NCBI GenBank assembly: GCA_964420035.1
Contig: CAYQQR010000068.1
Span: forward strand, 1-12,389
Length of the DNA: 12,389 nucleotides
Source: CAYQQR01 sp964420035
Lineage (GTDB): Bacteria > Bacteroidota > Bacteroidia > Bacteroidales > SM23-62
Reading direction: 5' to 3'
The notes under the pieces are model-generated. The model was not told the DNA's origin. It saw nothing but the letters and a program-made list of their open reading frames with translations, and ran no database searches. Of the stretch, positions 1 to 5,953 are shown one piece after another (within the stretch, counting starts at the first letter, position 1; every line of letters starts with the position of its first letter). Made by a program: the position numbers and the translations under genes.

Positions 1-72
1 GTCTCATTGTCTCATTGTCTCATTGTCTCATTGTCTCATTGTCTCATTGTCTCAAGGTCTCAAGGTCTCCTG
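1..72. repeat. Octamer tandem repeat, GTCTCATT type
   Basis: Six uninterrupted copies of GTCTCATT (1-48) are followed by two of GTCTCAAG (49-64) and a decayed GTCTCCTG (65-72). Read on the minus strand the unit is GAGAC plus three variable bases. That is the same unit found in the other orientation at 10834-10857 and 11088-11135. The array touches the window edge, so it may be longer. The 8-base period is not a multiple of three and no protein is suggested. Confidence 0.9.
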
Positions 73-73
73 T

Positions 74-114
74 ACCTCTGTGGTTCTCTATTTTACTCTG
101 TGCCACTCTGTGAC
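74..114. repeat. Degenerate decamer repeat (ACTCTGTGNN)
   Basis: ACCTCTGTGG (74-83), ACTCTGTGCC (95-104) and ACTCTGTGAC (105-114) are related decamers. The last two are directly adjacent; the first is separated from them by a decayed stretch. This continues the run of short repeats that begins at base 1. Confidence 0.6.
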
Positions 115-126
115 CTAAATGATCGT

Positions 127-222
127 GCCTGCCCGCGTGCCGTCGCCAGAGGCTATGGCCGCACGCTGTCGCAGAAGCTTTACCGCGCTCCGCCATAGCT
201 ACGCGACGGCGCGGGCGTAGGC
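127..222. repeat. GC-rich imperfect palindrome
   Basis: The outer arms, 127-146 and 203-222, are complementary over about 20 bases apart from one offset base on each side. Inside them GCTATGGC (152-159) pairs perfectly with GCCATAGC (192-199). A further alternative arm exists: GCCTGCC at 127-133 is also complementary to GGCAGGC at 238-244. The stretch is far richer in G and C than the AT-rich sequence on either side. It has no credible ORF. It could be a REP or MITE-like element or a structured RNA; I cannot assign it to a named family. Confidence 0.6.
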
Positions 223-259
223 GCCCGGTGACCGTCAGGCAGGCTGAATTCTGAATTCT

Positions 260-290
260 AAAAAAAAAGCCTTCTACAAACAGAAAGCTT
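260..290 (-). terminator. Intrinsic terminator of rpmB-rpmG-DUF4295
   Basis: On the minus strand a 9-bp stem, AAGCTTTCT paired with AGAAGGCTT with one G-T wobble, encloses a 6-base loop and runs into an uninterrupted T tract (260-268). It lies 31 bases beyond the DUF4295 stop codon, where the ribosomal-protein operon should end. Confidence 0.85.
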
Positions 291-321
291 CTTCATATTC
301 CCGGTACGTTGGTAGCTGGAC

Positions 322-543
322 TTACTTCTGCTCCTCTTCCTCGTGACGGTGTTCCTCGAGTTCGTGTTCGATGAGCTCCTCTTCTTCGTGCTTGATCTTA
401 AAATAATCCTCAATATGATCATTGTGAACTACTTGTTCATCAAACATATATGCACCGGTCTTTGGTGATTTCATCATTTTGATGCACTTGGTGAAATTCT
501 TCCCCACACCGGTTTGTAATGTTGCAACAACCTTCTTTGCCAT
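322..543 (-). CDS. DUF4295 small basic protein with an acidic C-terminal tail
   Basis: This 73-residue protein matches the DUF4295 pattern: it starts MAKKVVATLQTG and contains MKSPKTGAY and a VHNDHIEDYF segment. The family is known to me as small, Bacteroidota-restricted and encoded directly after rpmG; its role is not established, though the location suggests a ribosome link. The gene begins 10 bases after the rpmG stop, so it is almost certainly cotranscribed. Family members I recall end at about 50 residues, near the DYF segment. Here about 22 more residues follow, almost all Glu, His, Lys and Arg, with EEEE runs. The stop is a clean TAA, and an intrinsic terminator follows 31 bases later. 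The family call is firm; the function is unknown. Confidence 0.88.
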   Translation of the reverse strand: MAKKVVATLQTGVGKNFTKCIKMMKSPKTGAYMFDEQVVHNDHIEDYFKIKHEEEELIEHELEEHRHEEEEQK

Positions 544-553
544 AACTTCAATC

Positions 554-736
554 CTATTTGGTCTCCTTATGAATGGTGTATTTCTTCAGGATGGGATTAT
601 ACTTCTTCAGTTCCAGCCTGTCGGGTGTATTTTTCCGGTTCTTGGTGGTAATATACCTGGAAGTTCCGGGTTTACCGCTGTCTTTATGCTCGGTACATTC
701 CAGTATAACCTGAACCCTGTTTCCTTTCTTTGCCAT
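554..736 (-). CDS. rpmG: 50S ribosomal protein L33
   Basis: The 60-residue product is a typical bacterial L33. It has the MAKKGNRVQVILECTEHK start, the YITTKNRKNTPDRLELKKYNP core and a lysine-rich end. L33 sits in the large subunit near the E site. Only one cysteine is visible (in ECTEH), so the paired CxxC motifs of zinc-binding L33 are absent; this is the zinc-independent form. It lies 11 bases after rpmB and 10 before DUF4295 in one operon. Confidence 0.97.
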   Translation of the reverse strand: MAKKGNRVQVILECTEHKDSGKPGTSRYITTKNRKNTPDRLELKKYNPILKKYTIHKETK

Positions 737-747
737 GATCTGACCCT

Positions 748-990
748 TTAATATTTCTTAATATATCCTTTGGCCTTTGCCTCTTGCAATGCTCTGTAAA
801 GGCCTTTCTTGCTGATCGTACGGATCCCCTGTGCAGAGATCTGCAGGGTGATGGTGCGTTTCTCTTCCGCCAGGTAGAATTTCTTTGTAAAGAGGTTGGG
901 ATAGAATTTCCTCCTGGTCCTGTTGTTGGAGTGGGAAACGTTGTTCCCTGCCATCACTTTTCTACCGGTTATCTGACAAATATTTGACAT
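748..990 (-). CDS. rpmB: 50S ribosomal protein L28
   Basis: This 80-residue protein has L28 features. The N-terminus is MSNICQITGRKVMAGNNVSHSNNRTRRKFYPNL, a middle segment reads FYLAEEKRTITLQIS, and the end is ISAQGIRTISKKGL. L28 is a large-subunit protein. It is the first gene of the operon rpmB-rpmG-DUF4295, with a Bacteroidota-type promoter just upstream. No Shine-Dalgarno sequence precedes the ATG, as usual in this phylum. The length is normal for the family and nothing is missing. Confidence 0.97.
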   Translation of the reverse strand: MSNICQITGRKVMAGNNVSHSNNRTRRKFYPNLFTKKFYLAEEKRTITLQISAQGIRTISKKGLYRALQEAKAKGYIKKY

Positions 991-1016
991 GACTTCAAAT
1001 CTTCTGAATCAGATCG

Positions 1017-1047
1017 CAAAATAAACTAAAAATTCCCTTATATACAA
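1017..1047 (-). promoter_or_regulatory. Candidate promoter of rpmB operon
   Basis: Reading leftwards, TTG (1045-1047) is followed after 21 bases by TATTTTG (1017-1023). This is close to the Bacteroidota primary-sigma pattern TTG-N19-21-TAnnTTTG, with one base fewer inside the -7 box. It would place the transcript start about 20 bases before the rpmB ATG. Confidence 0.5.
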
Positions 1048-1115
1048 GATTTTTTTCGTGAACTCAGGTTAAAAAGTTGTGAAGTGAATTGAATGTAATT
1101 GAGGATACAGAGATC

Positions 1116-1156
1116 AAGAGATTAAGAGATTAAATCCCTTAATCCCTTAATCCCTT
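1116..1156. repeat. Octamer array AAGAGATT / AATCCCTT overlapping the cinA 3' end
   Basis: Two copies of AAGAGATT (1116-1131) are followed by one base and three copies of AATCCCTT (1133-1156). The two unit types are near-complementary, so the RNA can fold into a stem of up to 16 bp with two G-U pairs. The last codons and the stop of cinA lie inside the AATCCCTT copies. The same octamer recurs in opposite orientation at 10751-10766. Confidence 0.85.
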
Positions 1157-2386
1157 TATCATTCTTCTAAGCATATTGAGTGCGGTCAGGACCGAGCGCT
1201 GGATATTCCGTTCCCGGTTTTGGCCGAAGTTGAATTTTTCCGTCTTGACCCGGTCTTTGACGGCCACGGCGATCCAGGTGGTGCCCACGGGTTTTTTCTT
1301 TGTTCCGCCTGCCGGACCGGCAATGCCGGAGGTGGCGATGGAACAATCGACCTTACAGGTTTCCTGCAGGTGCGCGGCCATTTCGCGGACCACCGCTTCG
1401 CTTACTGCACCGTGTTTTTCGATCAGACCGGGATCAACATTCAGAACGCCTGTTTTGATCTCGTTGGCATAGGCTACCACAGCCCCCTTGAAATAGTCGG
1501 AGCTCCCCGGCACCGAAATGATCGCTGAGGCAACGGCTCCCCCGGTACAGCTTTCCGCTGTAGCCAGGGTCCAGGCTTTTTGCCGCAACAGTTCGCCAAC
1601 GACCTGTTCGAGTTTATCTTCGTCTGTACCGAAAACATGTTCCCCGATGGTTTCCAGGAGTCTTTTTTTCTGCTCCCCTACCCGGTTGCGAACCTCCTGT
1701 TCGTCCTGACCTTCGGCACCGAGTCGGATCTTGACGATGCCGGAAGAAGGCAGGTAGGCCATTTTTACATTTCCGGGAAGTGCTTTTTCAAAGTTTTGCA
1801 GGCGCTTGGCCAGGTGGGATTCCGGGATGCCCTGGGTGAGTATGGTGGTATAATACATAACGGGCAGGTCGAACTCATTTTTTAATGAAGGAAGAACAAA
1901 CTCCGTCATCATGTACTTCATTTCATAGGGGACCCCTGGAAGCGAAACAAAATGTTTGCCTTCTTCGCGGAACCACATTCCGGGGGCCGTACCGTACTTG
2001 TTGGGTATGACCTCGCATTTTTCGGGGATCATGGCCTGGCTTTTGTTGAGTTCATTCAGCTCCAGTCCGCGGGCCTCGGCCAGTTCCTTAATGGCCTCCA
2101 TGGCTTCTTTACTTTCGACCATCTTACTGTCAAAATATTCCGCCAGGGTATTTTTGGTGATATCGTCGCGTGTGGGACCCAGTCCACCCGTAATGAGGAT
2201 CAGTTCAGTCTTGGAGCGGACTTCGTTCAGGGTTTCGATGATGGCCTGGCGGTCATCCCGGATGGTGATCACCCGGTTGAGCGTGATCCCTGTTTTGTGA
2301 AGTTCTTCACCGATCCAGGCAGCGTTGGTGTTTACGGTCTGGCCAAGCAGGATCTCGTCGCCAATGGAGATTAATTCAGCTATCAT
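1139..2386 (-). CDS. cinA: CinA: competence/damage-inducible protein family, pyridine-nucleotide hydrolase/deamidase
   Basis: The 415-residue protein has both usual CinA domains. The N-terminal molybdopterin-binding-like (COG1058) part begins AELISIGDEILLGQ and contains TGGLGPT at about 66-72. The C-terminal amidase (PncC-like) part has AESCTGG at about 277-283, with the presumed catalytic Ser at 279, and SGIAGPAGGT at about 353-362. In studied homologues the N-terminal part cleaves ADP-ribose and the C-terminal part deamidates NMN to nicotinate mononucleotide; both are inferred here. I chose the ATG at 2384-2386. An in-frame GTG at 2420-2422 would add 12 residues encoded by a hairpin arm, which look unlike CinA. 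The final residues KGLRD and the stop are read from an octamer repeat. The gene lies 56 bases after tRNA-Gly on the same strand and may be cotranscribed with the tRNAs. Confidence 0.95.
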   Translation of the reverse strand: MIAELISIGDEILLGQTVNTNAAWIGEELHKTGITLNRVITIRDDRQAIIETLNEVRSKTELILITGGLGPTRDDITKNTLAEYFDSKMVESKEAMEAIKELAEARGLELNELNKSQAMIPEKCEVIPNKYGTAPGMWFREEGKHFVSLPGVPYEMKYMMTEFVLPSLKNEFDLPVMYYTTILTQGIPESHLAKRLQNFEKALPGNVKMAYLPSSGIVKIRLGAEGQDEQEVRNRVGEQKKRLLETIGEHVFGTDEDKLEQVVGELLRQKAWTLATAESCTGGAVASAIISVPGSSDYFKGAVVAYANEIKTGVLNVDPGLIEKHGAVSEAVVREMAAHLQETCKVDCSIATSGIAGPAGGTKKKPVGTTWIAVAVKDRVKTEKFNFGQNRERNIQRSVLTALNMLRRMIKGLRD

Positions 2387-2400
2387 TGGAATTTTGCTGG

Positions 2401-2435
2401 ACGGTTCGGAACGGTTAGGCACCGTTCCGAACCGT
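2401..2435 (-). other. Perfect 15-bp hairpin between tRNA-Gly and cinA
   Basis: Bases 2401-2415 and 2421-2435 are exact reverse complements (ACGGTTCGGAACGGT and its complement) with the 5-base loop TAGGC. The hairpin begins 6 bases after the tRNA-Gly 3' end and finishes 14 bases before the cinA ATG. No T tract follows, so it is not a standard intrinsic terminator. It may be a processing, stability or attenuation element, or a small mobile palindrome. Confidence 0.85.
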
Positions 2436-2441
2436 TATTCG

Positions 2442-2513
2442 AGCGGGAAACGGGGATCGAACCCGCGACCCTCAGCTTGGGAAGCTGATGCTCTACCTCT
2501 GAGCTACTCCCGC
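2442..2513 (-). tRNA. tRNA-Gly (anticodon CCC)
   Basis: The minus strand folds into a full cloverleaf. The acceptor is GCGGGAG with TTCCCGC, the D arm contains AGCTCAGAGGTAGAGC, the anticodon stem is TCAGC/GCTGA around loop TTCCCAA, and the T arm is GCGGGTTCGATCCCCGT. Anticodon positions 34-36 read CCC, which decodes GGG glycine codons. Base 73 is U, and CCA is not encoded. It lies one base after tRNA-Thr and surely shares its transcript. Confidence 0.96.
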
Positions 2514-2514
2514 G

Positions 2515-2588
2515 AGCCTCTCAGGGGACTTGAACCCCCGACCTGCTGTTTACGAAACAGCCGCTCTAACCAACTGAGCTAAAGAGGC
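2515..2588 (-). tRNA. tRNA-Thr (anticodon CGT)
   Basis: The minus strand folds into a cloverleaf. The acceptor is GCCTCTT with GAGAGGC, the D arm contains AGCTCAGTTGGTTAGAGC, the anticodon stem is GCTGT/ACAGC around loop TTCGTAA, and the T arm is TCGGGGGTTCAAGTCCCCTG. The anticodon is CGT, decoding ACG threonine codons. CCA is not encoded. It is the first gene of the tRNA-Thr, tRNA-Gly pair. Confidence 0.96.
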
Positions 2589-2615
2589 AAATGTAACAAG
2601 TAAAAAACCCGACTG

Positions 2616-2623
2616 CAAAAATA
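2616..2623 (-). promoter_or_regulatory. Candidate -7 box for the tRNA pair
   Basis: TATTTTTG on the minus strand fits the Bacteroidota TAnnTTTG box exactly and lies 27 bases before the tRNA-Thr 5' end. No clear TTG is found at the -33 distance, which would fall in the end of the M48 gene. The call therefore rests on one box and its position. Confidence 0.45.
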
Positions 2624-2628
2624 ATGAA

Positions 2629-3861
2629 TTATGCGTTTTTCAGCGCCTTGATCCTGGATATTAATGGCGGATGCGAATAATGAACAAAAACATAGGCCGG
2701 GTGCGGGGTCAGGTTGCTTAAGTTTTTCCCGGATAGTTTTTTCAGCGAGCGGATCAGGTCATTGGCCCACCCAATACGGGCCGCAAAACGATCGGCCTGG
2801 TATTCGTTCTTCCTGGAAAGCATATTCATGGCCAGTCCGAGGATCAGGGAGATGGGGCTGTAGAGGATGCCGAAAGTGATCAGTCCGAGGTGAAAACTGG
2901 ATTGTTCCGCACCCAGTGCCTTGGAAAGCGCGGGATTATCCACCAGCAGGGATAACAGGAAGAAGACCAGTCCGGTATGCAAGATCGAGATCAGCATGGA
3001 CTGCAGGGTGTGTTTCTTCTTGTAATGACCGATCTCGTGGGCCAGCACACTCACGATCTCATCGTTATCCAGGTCTTCGATGAGGGTATCAAAAAGGACG
3101 ATCCGTTTCTTGGGGCCCAGTCCGCTGAAATAGGCATTGGCCTTGGTAGAGCGTTTGGAACTGTCGATGACAAAAATATTTTGCAGTTTGAAGCCCGCCT
3201 TTTGGCTCATTTCTTCAATTTTATGCCGCAATTCTCCTTCCTCCAAAGGGGTTTGCTTGTTGAACAGGGGAACGATCAGGGTGGAATAGAACATGGACAT
3301 GAAGATACTGAAGAGGCTGACCACGCCCCAGCCGATGATCCAGAACCAGGGACCGGTGGCTTCGTAGATCCAGACGATCAGGGCCAGGATCCCACCCCCG
3401 AGGATGATGGCCAGCATCCAGTTTTTCAGCTTGTCCAGCATAAAGGTTTTGGGCGAGGTTTTGTTGAATCCGAATTTTTCCTCGATGACGAATACGTCGT
3501 ACAGGGCGAAAGGGGTATTCAGCAGGTCGGAAGCAGCCATCAGGATACCGAAGAAAACCAGGGCAACGCCTACCGGGTAGGTGGTGACCTGGCGTGCCAG
3601 GTGATCCACGAAGGCAAACCCTTCAAAATACAGCATCCCGATGATCAGCAGGAAGCTGAAGGAACTGGTTAGGGTGGAAAACCTGTAGTTCACCTTATTG
3701 TATTGCTGGGCCTTTGCATAGCGCTCGTCGTCATAAACATCCTTGACCTCCCGGGGCAGCTTCTGCCCGTAACGGGTATAATTCAGGTATTCCAGGATGC
3801 GTTCCAGGATGAAACTGAGGACCAGGATGGCGATTATTGTTGTAAATATCAGACTACTCAT
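2629..3861 (-). CDS. M48 family metallopeptidase, STE24/CAAX-protease-like
   Basis: This 410-residue integral membrane zinc protease resembles STE24/HtpX-group proteins. The zinc site HEIGH is at 275-279, and the third ligand is probably Glu353 in NEYQAD. The STE24-type segment NAYFSGLG lies at 242-249, just before the catalytic helix. Hydrophobic stretches at about 4-20, 66-80, 96-112, 148-166, 172-200, 288-308 and 325-347 are likely membrane helices flanking the catalytic domain, as in M48A. Homologues cut membrane or prenylated proteins; the bacterial substrate is unknown, and quality control of membrane proteins is a guess. The ATG start at 3861 gives a normal N-terminal membrane helix. 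A short octamer array (3867-3890) fills most of the gap to the upstream lipoprotein gene. Confidence 0.93.
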   Translation of the reverse strand: MSSLIFTTIIAILVLSFILERILEYLNYTRYGQKLPREVKDVYDDERYAKAQQYNKVNYRFSTLTSSFSFLLIIGMLYFEGFAFVDHLARQVTTYPVGVALVFFGILMAASDLLNTPFALYDVFVIEEKFGFNKTSPKTFMLDKLKNWMLAIILGGGILALIVWIYEATGPWFWIIGWGVVSLFSIFMSMFYSTLIVPLFNKQTPLEEGELRHKIEEMSQKAGFKLQNIFVIDSSKRSTKANAYFSGLGPKKRIVLFDTLIEDLDNDEIVSVLAHEIGHYKKKHTLQSMLISILHTGLVFFLLSLLVDNPALSKALGAEQSSFHLGLITFGILYSPISLILGLAMNMLSRKNEYQADRFAARIGWANDLIRSLKKLSGKNLSNLTPHPAYVFVHYSHPPLISRIKALKNA

Positions 3862-3866
3862 TTGAT

Positions 3867-3890
3867 GTTTAGAAGTTTAGGGGTTTAGAA
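3867..3890. repeat. Octamer triplet GTTTAGAA/GTTTAGGG
   Basis: Three directly adjacent octamers, GTTTAGAA, GTTTAGGG and GTTTAGAA, fill more than half of the 45-base gap between the lipoprotein gene stop and the M48 protease start. Confidence 0.8.
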
Positions 3891-3906
3891 AACGTAACGC
3901 GCAGAA

Positions 3907-4932
3907 CTATTCAACAAACATCTGTTCTTTTAGTTTAAGATAATTCTTATAGCGCTGGCCAAGAACTTTAATATATTCCCTGGCATAGGGTTTCGGGTCG
4001 AGTTTATTGGATTTAATGGCCCAGTCGATGGCGGGCAGCAGCAAGTCTCGTGTTTCGCATAATAAGGCCATATTGTAACAAGCTTTGGCTGCCCTGGAGG
4101 GTCTTTCCTCATAGGCCATTTTTTTCCATATCTCCCCTGCTTCCGTCCATTTGCCCTGTTTGGCCAGCATGCCGGCTTTCCTAAGCGAGCGTCCGGGACC
4201 GGTGAAATAGAATCTTTCGACTTCATACCAGACCGGGGCTATCACCATGCCCACGCGTTCGCCCGCGCTGTAAAATGCCTCCCGCATCGCATCGATCTCT
4301 TCGGGCAGATAATTATAGGCAAGAGATTCTGTAGTGCCATAGCCGTCCCAAACAATGGTATCGTATTGCTGGATTTTTGCAAAAGCAGTATCCATTCCCG
4401 GCAAGTATAAATGCCAGCGGGTCATGGTTCTCATTTGCATGACAGCCGCTATTCTGTAGCTCTCGTAATCCATGTACGTGAAAAAGGAATCGCTTACAGC
4501 ATAATCATCCAGGGAGATCAGCATATCGGTCCGGAGCTCTTCCATGAGTATGCTTATCTGTTCGGGGGACAGGGGTTCCTTGATGGTCCATCCTTCCGTA
4601 TTCCTCAAATCCAGTTTTAGCAGGGTATCCTGGGTATACTTGGGTGAAAGGGCCAGTATGGCCTGCAATCCTTCCCTGATCTTGTTGATGGCGATGGTAT
4701 CGAGGATGAACAGGGCTTTTTTCAGGGATTCCAGCTCTTTATCCTTGTATTGTACCAGGAGCTTGTCATCCATGAGAGGACCGGGTGCCGATACAAGAAA
4801 CACGGTGGTATCCACCCCAGCCGGGACCGTTAATTCAGCCGGCTCCAGCACGTCAATGTTCAGGTAGGCATAACGGGTGCATGAGGTTAGGAGTAATGCA
4901 GCAATAACGATTTTAAGGATGTTGGGTTTCAT
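3907..4932 (-). CDS. Lipoprotein of unknown function, DUF6340-like
   Basis: The 341-residue product starts with a lipoprotein signal: a lysine-containing N-terminus, a hydrophobic core and the lipobox LLTSC with Cys18. It is therefore probably anchored in the outer or inner membrane after processing. The mature start, with TRYAYLNIDVLEPAELTVP, resembles the Bacteroidota family I know as DUF6340; that match is from memory. The last 90 residues or so (about 255-325) are helical, with alanine and tyrosine spacing like one or two TPR units (AKACYNMALLCETRDLL, AIDWAIKSNKLDP). No enzyme motif is visible. It lies between fabG and the M48 protease on the same strand with repeat-filled gaps of 93 and 45 bases, so cotranscription is possible but not shown. 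Confidence 0.8.
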   Translation of the reverse strand: MKPNILKIVIAALLLTSCTRYAYLNIDVLEPAELTVPAGVDTTVFLVSAPGPLMDDKLLVQYKDKELESLKKALFILDTIAINKIREGLQAILALSPKYTQDTLLKLDLRNTEGWTIKEPLSPEQISILMEELRTDMLISLDDYAVSDSFFTYMDYESYRIAAVMQMRTMTRWHLYLPGMDTAFAKIQQYDTIVWDGYGTTESLAYNYLPEEIDAMREAFYSAGERVGMVIAPVWYEVERFYFTGPGRSLRKAGMLAKQGKWTEAGEIWKKMAYEERPSRAAKACYNMALLCETRDLLLPAIDWAIKSNKLDPKPYAREYIKVLGQRYKNYLKLKEQMFVE

Positions 4933-4944
4933 TTTTTTCTCAAA

Positions 4945-5025
4945 CTGTTTCTCGCCTTCGGCTGTTTCTCGTTCGCTGATTAGTGTACCGAGAACTGAAA
5001 ACTGAGAACTGAGAACTGAGAACTA
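4945..5025. repeat. 17-base duplication and AGAACTG heptamer array
   Basis: Two 17-base copies beginning CTGTTTCTCG lie in tandem (4945-4961 and 4962-4978). Then AGAACTG heptamers run from 4991 to 5025: AGAACTG, AAAACTG, AGAACTG, AGAACTG, AGAACTA. The last heptamer ends on the base adjoining the fabG stop codon. Together they make up almost the whole 93-base gap. Confidence 0.85.
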
Positions 5026-5772
5026 TTAAGTATTCATCGCGCCGCAGACCGAAACAACCTGCCCGCTGATATAGCCTGAAAGATCGGAACCGAGAAAAGT
5101 ACAGGCATTGGCCACGTCTTCGGGGGTTCCGGCGCGTTTCATCGGTATACTCTTGATCCACTCTTCCCTTGCCTCTTCCGGTATCTTGGCGGTCATCTCC
5201 GTCATGATGAAACCGGGTGCGAGGGCATTACAGCGTACGTTCCGGCTTCCCAGTTCTTTGGCCACGGATTTGGTGAAACCGATGATACCGGCTTTGGACG
5301 CGCTGTAGTTGGCCTGACCGGCATTTCCGGATACCCCGACAACGGAGGAGATATTGATGATCGACCCTCCCTTTTGCCGGATCATCTGCATCTGGATGGA
5401 CTTGGTGAAATTGAACACCGATTTCAGGTTCACGGATATGACCTTATCCCATTGTTCTTCGGTCATACGCATCAGCAGGGTGTCCATGGTGATACCGGCG
5501 TTATTGACCAGCACATCCACTTTACTGAAATCTTCAATGATCTGCTTAACCACTGCTTCGGTTTGCTGCAGATCAGAGGCATCGGATGCATAGCCTCTGG
5601 CTTTCCTTCCCTTGCCGGCAATCTCCTTCTCAAGAGATTTTACATTATCGTCGATGGCCAGGTCGGTAAAGGCCACTTCGGCTCCTTCTTCAGCGAATTT
5701 CAGTGCAATGGCCCGCCCGATTCCGCGGGCAGCGCCGGTGACCAAAGCAACTTTATCTTTCAGTAAATCCAT
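5026..5772 (-). CDS. fabG: 3-oxoacyl-ACP reductase
   Basis: This 248-residue short-chain dehydrogenase/reductase has all FabG landmarks. The cofactor-binding motif TGAARGIG is at 12-19 and NNAG at 90-93. The catalytic tetrad is Asn115, Ser143 (in SSVVG), Tyr156 and Lys160 (YSASK), and the family's C-terminal part ends GYISGQVVSVCGAMNT. The enzyme would reduce 3-oxoacyl-ACP to 3-hydroxyacyl-ACP with NADPH in the cytoplasm during fatty-acid elongation. The motif GNAGQANYSASKAGIIGFTKS is particularly FabG-like, which favours it over other SDR members, though no acp or other fab gene is adjacent. The 181-base space before the ATG is filled with repeats and shows no TAnnTTTG box, so expression may depend on read-through from sucD. 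Confidence 0.93.
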   Translation of the reverse strand: MDLLKDKVALVTGAARGIGRAIALKFAEEGAEVAFTDLAIDDNVKSLEKEIAGKGRKARGYASDASDLQQTEAVVKQIIEDFSKVDVLVNNAGITMDTLLMRMTEEQWDKVISVNLKSVFNFTKSIQMQMIRQKGGSIINISSVVGVSGNAGQANYSASKAGIIGFTKSVAKELGSRNVRCNALAPGFIMTEMTAKIPEEAREEWIKSIPMKRAGTPEDVANACTFLGSDLSGYISGQVVSVCGAMNT

Positions 5773-5780
5773 AGTATTGA

Positions 5781-5890
5781 GTTGTAATGAATTGTAATTT
5801 GTGGTTATTAATAGTTATTGATGGTTATTGATGGTTATTGATGGTCATTGATGGTCATTGATTGTCATTGATTGTCATTGATTGTCAGAT
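5781..5890. repeat. Graded decamer array upstream of fabG
   Basis: About eleven consecutive 10-base units occupy the region directly upstream of fabG. All keep GTNA at positions 4-7. Going from 5890 towards the gene the form changes stepwise: ATTGTCATTG twice, ATGGTCATTG twice, ATGGTTATTG twice, ATAGTTATTG once, then increasingly decayed units (GTGGTTATTA, ATTGTAATTT, GTTGTAATGA). The array stops within about 10 bases of the fabG ATG. Confidence 0.9.
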
Positions 5891-5895
5891 ATATC

Positions 5896-5952
5896 ACACC
5901 CACACCCACACCCAAATCCCCACACCCCCATCCTGAATCCTGAATCCTGAAT
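5896..5952. repeat. ACACCC hexamers and CCTGAAT heptamers after sucD
   Basis: Three copies of ACACCC (5896-5913) are followed by C-rich decayed units. Three copies of CCTGAAT (5932-5952) come next and end one base before the sucD stop codon. The heptamer, read as ATTCAGG, is close to heptamers at 244-257 and 12334-12347. Confidence 0.85.
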
Positions 5953-5953
5953 C

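Noticed and set aside
1..72. CRISPR array
   Set aside because: Units are 8 bases with no spacers, and no cas gene is present; the other arrays are likewise direct tandem copies.
7..198. 63-residue frame across the first repeats
   Set aside because: It is a translation of the GTCTCATT octamer and the palindrome and has no protein features.
2387..2422. Longer cinA start at the GTG 2420-2422
   Set aside because: The extra 12 codons lie in the hairpin arm and do not resemble the CinA N-terminus, whereas the ATG at 2386 gives the family-typical beginning.
2977..3672. 231-residue open frame opposite the M48 protease
   Set aside because: It is antisense to the catalytic region of the protease and its product is a low-information Asp/Gln/Gly-rich sequence with no domain.
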